Shown here: positions 58,701 through 64,000 of the stretch, piece by piece | Numbering within the stretch: position 1 is the first letter of the stretch | Layout: every line of letters starts with the position of its first letter | NCBI GenBank assembly: GCA_005406025.1 | Contig: BGZK01001306.1 | Location: forward strand, 1-64,000 | Length of the DNA stretch: 64,000 bases | Reading direction: 5' to 3' | Source of the DNA: Eumeta japonica | Lineage: Eukaryota > Arthropoda > Insecta > Lepidoptera > Psychidae | Position numbers and translations under genes: made by a program | Notes under the pieces: model-generated | What the model saw: only the letters and a program-made list of their open reading frames with translations | The model's database searches: none | Told to the model about the DNA's origin: nothing

Positions 58701-60323
58701 TAGCATCTTCATGATTAGGTTAGAATCCGGTTTCAAGATAGCATGGAGCAATAATTTATAAAAAAATTAAAATTATCGGCCAATGACTACCGATTATTTT
58801 GTTGCTGGTTATTCAGGCATGCCTGAGTACTCTGCCAGTCAGCAACAAATTCAGCATCGTCATGATTAGGTTAGAATCCGGTTTCAAGATAGCATGGAGC
58901 AATAATTTATAAAAAATTAAAATTATCGGCCAATGACTACCGATTATTTTGTTGCTGGTTATTCAGGCATGCCTGAGTACTCTGCCGTCAACAAATTCAG
59001 CATCGTCATGATTATGTTAGAAACTGCTTTCAAGATAGCATGGAGCAATAATTTATAAAAAAATTAAAATTATCGGCCAATGACTACCGATTATTTTGTT
59101 GCTGGTTATTCAGGCATGCCTGAGTACCCTGCCGATCGGCAACAAATTTAGCATCTTCATGATTATGTTAGAAACTGCTTTCAAGATAGCATGGAGCAAT
59201 AACTTATAAAAAAATTAAAATTATCGGCCAATGACTACCGATTATTTTGTTGCTGGTTATTCAGGCATGCCTGAGTACTCTGCCAGTCAGCAACAAATTT
59301 AGCATCGTCATGATTATGTTAGAAACTGCTTTCAAGATAGCATGGAGCAATAATTTATAAAAAAATTAAAATTATCGGCCAATGACTACCGATTATTTTG
59401 TTGCTGGTTATTCAGGCATGCCTGAGTACCCTGCCGATCGGCAACAAATTTAGCATCTTCATGATTATGTTAGAAACTGCTTTCAAGATAGCATGGAGCA
59501 ATAACTTATAAAAAAATTAAAATTATCGGCCAATGACTACCGATTATTTTGTTGCTGGTTATTCAGGCATGCCTGAGTACTCTGCCGATCGGCAACAAAT
59601 TTAGCATCGTCATGATTATGTTAGAAACTGCTTTCAAGATAGCATGGAGCAATAATTTATAAAAAAATTAAAATTATCGGCCAATGACTACCGATTATTT
59701 TGTTGCTGGTTATTCAGGCATGCCTGAGTACTCTGCCAGTCAGCAACAAATTCAGCATCGTCATGATTATGTTAGAAACTGCTTTCAAGATAGCATGGAG
59801 CAATAATTTATAAAAATTAAAATTATCGGCCAATGACTACCGATTATTTTGTTGCTGGTTATTCAGGCATGCCTGAGTACTCTGCCGATCGGCAACAAAT
59901 TTAGCATCGTCATGATTAGGTTAGAATCGGTTTCAAGATAGCATGGAGCAATAATTTATAAAAATTAAAATTATCCCAATGACTACCGATTATTTTGTTG
60001 CTGGTTATTCAGGCATGCCTGAGTACCCTGCCGATCGGCAACAAATTTAGCATCTTCATGATTAGGTTAGAATCCGGTTTCAAAATAGTATGGAGCAATA
60101 ATTTATAAAAAAATTAAAATTATCGGCCAATGACTACCGATTATTTTGTTGCTGGTTATTCAGGCATGCCTGAGTACTCTGCCATTCAGCAACAAATTCA
60201 GCGTCCTTGTGATTGGGAGAAAAATCGGTTTCAAGATAGCATTATAAGAAGAAATGGAAAAAAAAAATTTTTTTTTTCGTTCTTTATATTTACAGCAACA
60301 AATTAGAAACAAAATATACTGTG
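49799..60323. mobile_element. 10.5-kb inverted-repeat element with an internal satellite array
   Basis: The ends are inverted copies: CACAGTATATTTTGTTTC at 49799 and its complement ending at 60323. Similarity runs through GTTGCTGTAAATATAAAGAA, an A/T homopolymer run and into the first monomers, so the arms are several hundred bases long. The left arm holds two monomers in minus orientation (about 49890-50160). At about 50160-50200 the orientation flips, and all further monomers run in plus orientation to 60240. No coding capacity is visible. The shape is that of a fold-back or MITE-type element whose subterminal part was amplified. No clear target duplication: only AT is shared by both flanks. 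Confidence 0.85.
50249..60240 (+). repeat. satellite array, about 66 monomers of 149-151 bp
   Basis: Each unit contains TAGCATGGAGCAATAATTTA, an A-run of 5 or 7, ATTATCGGCCAATGACTACC, TTTTGTTGCTGGTTATTC, the palindrome TCAGGCATGCCTGA and GTACTCTGCC. A variable stretch of about 50 bases then leads back to TTTCAAGA. Measured spacings of TAGCATGGAG at 50501, 50652, 50803 and 50954 give a period of 151. Five variants of the variable stretch (here A to E) recur in a repeated order. The second unit (near 50350) is shortened. Units are more than 90 percent alike by eye. Confidence 0.95.
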
Positions 60324-60718
60324 ATGGTTAACGGTGAAGCATGCAATTTGATGAGTTACGCTGCTACCTTGATATCAAGGGAGCAGTATATGCGATTTTT
60401 CGGAATGGGCTCGAGCAATTAAATCGTCATATTGGCAACTAATTAGCAACAAATTAGCTACAAAATGGCAAATTTTTTTTTTCAATTCTGCTGATTATGC
60501 CTTGCTAACCTGCTAGACCTTGAGGAAATATCTTATCTTATTTTCGATGTTAGAATCTTTGGTAAATATATTTGAACTTTTTAAAAAAGTATATAGTCTA
60601 ATGTTAAATAAAAATTAATTATTTCTTAATTTGTCAGAAGTCTTTATTACAGAGATTCTTGATTCTTAGACGAAGGAGCCTAGAGGTGCTCGGCGCCCGT
60701 GGAATAAGCATATGCGCA
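60324..60718. other. right flank of the satellite element
   Basis: Contains a 26-base palindrome with one mismatched pair at 60361-60386 (core CCTTGATATCAAGG) and, at 60445-60466, a second near-copy of the terminal-repeat word AGCAACAAATTAG, placed 151 bases after the one at 60294. No gene. Confidence 0.6.
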
Positions 60719-61333
60719 TCCATTACGCGGTCGTCGGCGTGCGTTTGAGCGATTACCACGATTGAGAAATTACTCGGAAGCATCAGCTCGAGGCCGTCGC
60801 CGCAGCGACTCCAGCGCCGCCATTACGCGGTCGTCGGCGTGCGTTTGAGCGATTACCACGATTGAGAAATTACTCGGAAGCATCAGCTCGAGGCCGTCGC
60901 CGCAGCGACTCCAGCGCCGCCATTACGCGGTCGTCGGCGTGCGTTTGAGCGATTACCACGATTGAAAATACCGGAAGCATCAATTCGAGGCCGTCGCCGC
61001 AGCGACTCCAGCGCCGCCATTACGCGGTCGTCGGCGTGCGTTTGAGCGATTACCACGATTGAGAAATTACTCGGAAGCATCAGCTCGAGGCCGTCGCCGC
61101 AGCGACTCCAGCGCCGCCATTACGCGGTCGTCGGCGTGCGTTTGAGCGATTACCACGATTGAGAAATTACTCGGAAGCATCAGCTCGAGGCCGTCGCCGC
61201 AGCGACTCCAGCGCCGCCATTACGCGGTCGTCGGCGTGCGTTTGAGCGATTACCACGATTGAGAAATTACTCGGAAGCATCAGCTCGAGGCCGTCGCCGC
61301 AGCGACTCCAGCGCCGCCATTACGCGGTCGGTC
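60719..61333. repeat. GC-rich 100-bp minisatellite, about six copies
   Basis: Units starting CATTACGCGGTCGTCGGCG lie at 60721, 60821, 60921, 61018, 61118, 61218 and (partial) 61318. Copies are nearly identical, except that the third is 97 bases long and has three or more changes. The minus-strand frame across it (60883-61080) shifts register each unit because 100 is not a multiple of three, so the array is not a protein repeat. The unit may nevertheless derive from an exon. Confidence 0.95.
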
Positions 61334-61779
61334 GGCACCTCGCCGGAGCCGGCTCTCCCTCATTTATTTCCGCACAGTCTCTCGGCGTGACTAATGACGC
61401 GTGCGAGTCATTTTATTGATTGCTGTTCATTTCTACAGCATTGAAATTACTTTTTACTGCTTTTCCCACGGTGCGGTGTCGACGTGATCGTTCAGTTCGG
61501 TGAGTTGTAATTCAAAATGAAATTAAAAATAATAAACACGTCTGGATTCTGTGGCTTATATTGACACGATACGACGTGTAACACAAATGTACGACAAATA
61601 ATTACACAGTTAAATTAAAATAATATAAAGTGGAGTGACCGACTAAGGTATGACACTGAATGTAATAATAACTTATTCGTAAATATTCTTTCTGTGGTTA
61701 TAACAAAATCATAAACTTTCGGTGTCTATTTGCATTATGCAAATAAAAAAAACAGCGAAGACGTTAAAAATAAGTAATA
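61334..61779. other. spacer, no gene recognised
   Basis: The GC-rich border of the minisatellite (61334-61400) grades into AT-rich DNA. No feature recognised. Confidence 0.45.
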
Positions 61780-62248
61780 TAAAAAATTTGGTTGCCTGTA
61801 AAGTCGGTATACGGGCGAAAGTTTTACGTGACAACGACTTTGAATGGTAAAATCATTTTAATGTGAATATTCATTCGTATAGTAGGAAGAAGGATGAAAT
61901 AATAGTAACAATTTAAAACATTTATTTATACAAAGAATTATATTTAAAACATTAATTTATACAAAGAATCTCGCACTGAATTTCATATTAACAAAATTTA
62001 TTTTACCTTTACACATACATACGTATTTATATACAAATATACATAATAACTTGCAATACATTTGCAAGCTATGCACTAATTCTCTAGTGCTGCGCGCGGC
62101 AGACCGATCATAGTTGAGTGGAGAGAGACGCAAGGGCATTCGGCGGGCATCTCTCTCGTTCGGTGACTCATCGTTACGTTACCGAGCGTTACACTTTTCA
62201 TAAGTGACTCCCAGCCGCAACCTAATTTAAGACGTTGTCACGTCAAAA
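61780..62248 (-). repeat. dispersed repeat, copy 2 (inverted relative to copy 1)
   Basis: It starts TAAAAAATTTGGTTGCCTG and ends GACGTTGTCACGTCAAAA, the reverse complement of 16552-17009 with roughly nine in ten bases conserved by eye. Length differs by about 11 bases because of small indels. The same short reading frame (CTRELVHSLQMYCKLL type) appears in both copies only because the DNA is copied. Confidence 0.8.
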
Positions 62249-64000
62249 ACAACTTAAAAAGTGAATGTTTTGTCTTATAAGCGCATTAGGCAAAAACGAT
62301 TTATTAAATTTGAAACAGAATATAAAGTTTTATTATATAGAGTAACATTATTAACGTTCATTCTATCGACATCGTCTCACTAAGACGAGACATTCTGTTT
62401 TAAAGCTTTCCACCGCAAGAGGATATCGTAACTGTAGACGTGAGCGCGTTTGAGTCACTAGCGCTTTGTGCGGCGGTGGTTACATCAACTTCAAAATACC
62501 ATATTCATGGACAACTTGGAACTCAATACACAGGTCTAAACAAAGGATTCAGGTTGCTTACTTTTTAGCAAAGATAAAACATTGTCCAAGTTAGATATTA
62601 GTAACTTTGATATTAGAAAGTTGTTGTGTTGAAATTATTTGAAAAACCCTCAACGTTCTCTGAAATTTAACTCTACATTAGTGTTTAACGGAATTTTTCT
62701 TATTAATTTTGTTTGTTTTTGTCAATTTGAGAGTTTCGGGGTACATTTTTAGACGAAAAATGTGTGTGGTTTTTGCTATAGTTGGCGCTGGAAAACTATA
62801 CTTCTTTAGGTTTAGTGCATGTACACCATAAAGTACAAGCGGGCCCAGACCTTTGATGCGGCGAGGATGCGCAGAATAGTTTGCGGCCGCATGACCATAT
62901 AATTGGCGCCGGTGGTACCTATCGAATGAAGCCTCCTTTGCTAGCGGCCCCGCGCCCCTAAATCAAATAAGATGTACATTAATGATTATTGGGACTTTTA
63001 TGTTATTAAAAATTCTTATTATTATGTATAATAATAGGGATCCGTGATGCGCGGGGCACATGTTTAAGTCCTGTCCCAAAGGATATACTGCTCTAATGCA
63101 GGAACACGATTTAAGATTTGACGAGTAGACGAGTTTTGAGTCCAATTTAATTACAGTCTATAACAAACCTCTTAATGACTTTCATATCTTCAATCGATGA
63201 TCGGTCTCTAGTCGTCTGCATCACATCACATCACATGATGTAAGATATTTATAATATAAGATTTCACAGGTTTGTGTGATAGTCGGAAGCTCCTGTGACT
63301 TCAGCTGCCAATCTGGCGTATAACACGCTGCATAAAATAAATATCACCGAAATTCTCCGATATATTTTTATGACTGTACCGCGACGAACAAAATCATAAA
63401 TTATGTGGTATTTGATTGGTACATAATTCCCCAAAAAGGAATAGTGATGATATATAATTATACTTTGAAAATGAAGATGTCTGGGAAGCCTAACCACTTT
63501 GCTGACTGATATATGTACACACAAAAACAAACGAGTCGTAAACAAAGACACTGGTGCTTCTAGGCCGATTAGTTATAACACATGAAAAATCTTACATTTT
63601 TATTTTCTAGTGAATCGGAAATAAAAATGTAACATTTTTCATAAAATTTATTTGTGGATTTTTTTTTTAATTTATAGTAGTTTTCCGATCAATACCAAAA
63701 TCTAATTAGCCGTTTTCCTTAAATAGTTGTATCAATTTTCACCGACTGCATAAAAATAACTTGATTTGTGTAAGAGATATCGTGGAAAAAATATCTCAAA
63801 TAATGTTTCATTAGAATATTATTTAAACTATATTACCGATAAATTTCGAAACCTAATATGATTTTCCCTCTTAAAAACAACGTCGATCGTCGCAAACTGC
63901 ATCGAGATCGGTCGTTTATCTTTAATAACTGCGTCGAATGCAGCAGTGGACGACGACGGACGATGTGTTCGAAAGTCATCGCAGTTTCAAATTAAAAAAG
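62249..64000. other. spacer to the window end, no gene recognised
   Basis: Contains a GC-rich patch at 62840-62960, a short CATCA tandem at 63221-63237 and a 15-base imperfect stem at 63590-63635 (TTACATTTTTATTTT with GAAATAAAAATGTAA). No exon or transposase recognised. Confidence 0.45.

Noticed and set aside
50249..60240. CRISPR array
   Set aside because: The units are 149-151 bp with no short repeat/unique spacer alternation, and the genome is eukaryotic; this is a satellite.
60883..61080. 65-codon minus-strand protein
   Set aside because: It lies across a 100-bp minisatellite whose period is not a multiple of three; the frame changes in each unit.
1..64000. tRNA, rRNA or other structured RNA genes
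   Set aside because: I saw no cloverleaf-compatible sequence with A and B boxes and no rRNA-like segment while reading; this is not a substitute for a covariance-model scan.

Overview
The window looks like AT-rich insect nuclear DNA, most likely from a moth or butterfly. This is inferred from spliceosomal introns with GT-AG borders, a mixture of mariner, hAT, PIF/Harbinger, RTE, CR1/Jockey-like and Ty3/Gypsy remnants, and short repeat cores that I recall as common in Lepidoptera. I could run no database search, so species and family names are recognition calls.

Only one host gene is well supported. It is the last three coding exons (plus strand, 9522-12887) of an SLC16-type monocarboxylate transporter, a multi-pass membrane protein of the major facilitator superfamily. 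The three exons join in phase and encode the final 156 residues. The last intron (10169-12699) holds a decayed PIF/Harbinger transposase on the opposite strand. Upstream exons are not visible and probably lie left of the window or beyond the TE-rich 1-9.5 kb. A possible but unidentified host exon lies on the minus strand at 18234-18407.

Layout. 0-9.5 kb: RTE fragment, mariner fragment, 24-bp minisatellite with a conserved tail (two dispersed copies), a second mariner family and a CR1/Jockey-like fragment. 9.5-12.9 kb: transporter exons. 13-24 kb: 3' flank and AT-rich spacer with a 458-bp dispersed repeat, a 70-bp hAT MITE and a truncated hAT element with an open BED-finger reading frame. 24.6-28.6 kb: a nearly full-length but broken RTE element headed by two hairpins with the same loop. 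29-37 kb: sparse DNA with two CR1-like 3' ends, a Gypsy pol remnant and several palindromes. 37.3-39.1 kb: a third RTE copy with a nested hAT MITE flanked by a perfect 8-bp target duplication. 41.1-46.1 kb: a complete but inactivated Ty3/Gypsy LTR retrotransposon. 46.6-48.4 kb: mariner and CR1-like pseudogenes.

The most striking object is at 49799-60323. A 10.5-kb element is bounded by long terminal inverted repeats. Its interior is a satellite-like array of about 66 monomers of 149-151 bp, arranged as a recognisable higher-order repeat of roughly six monomers. The left arm carries two monomers in inverted orientation, so the whole has the form of a fold-back transposon or MITE whose subterminal segment expanded into a satellite. 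Next to it lies a GC-rich 100-bp minisatellite (60719-61333), followed by an inverted second copy (61780-62248) of the repeat seen at 16.5 kb.
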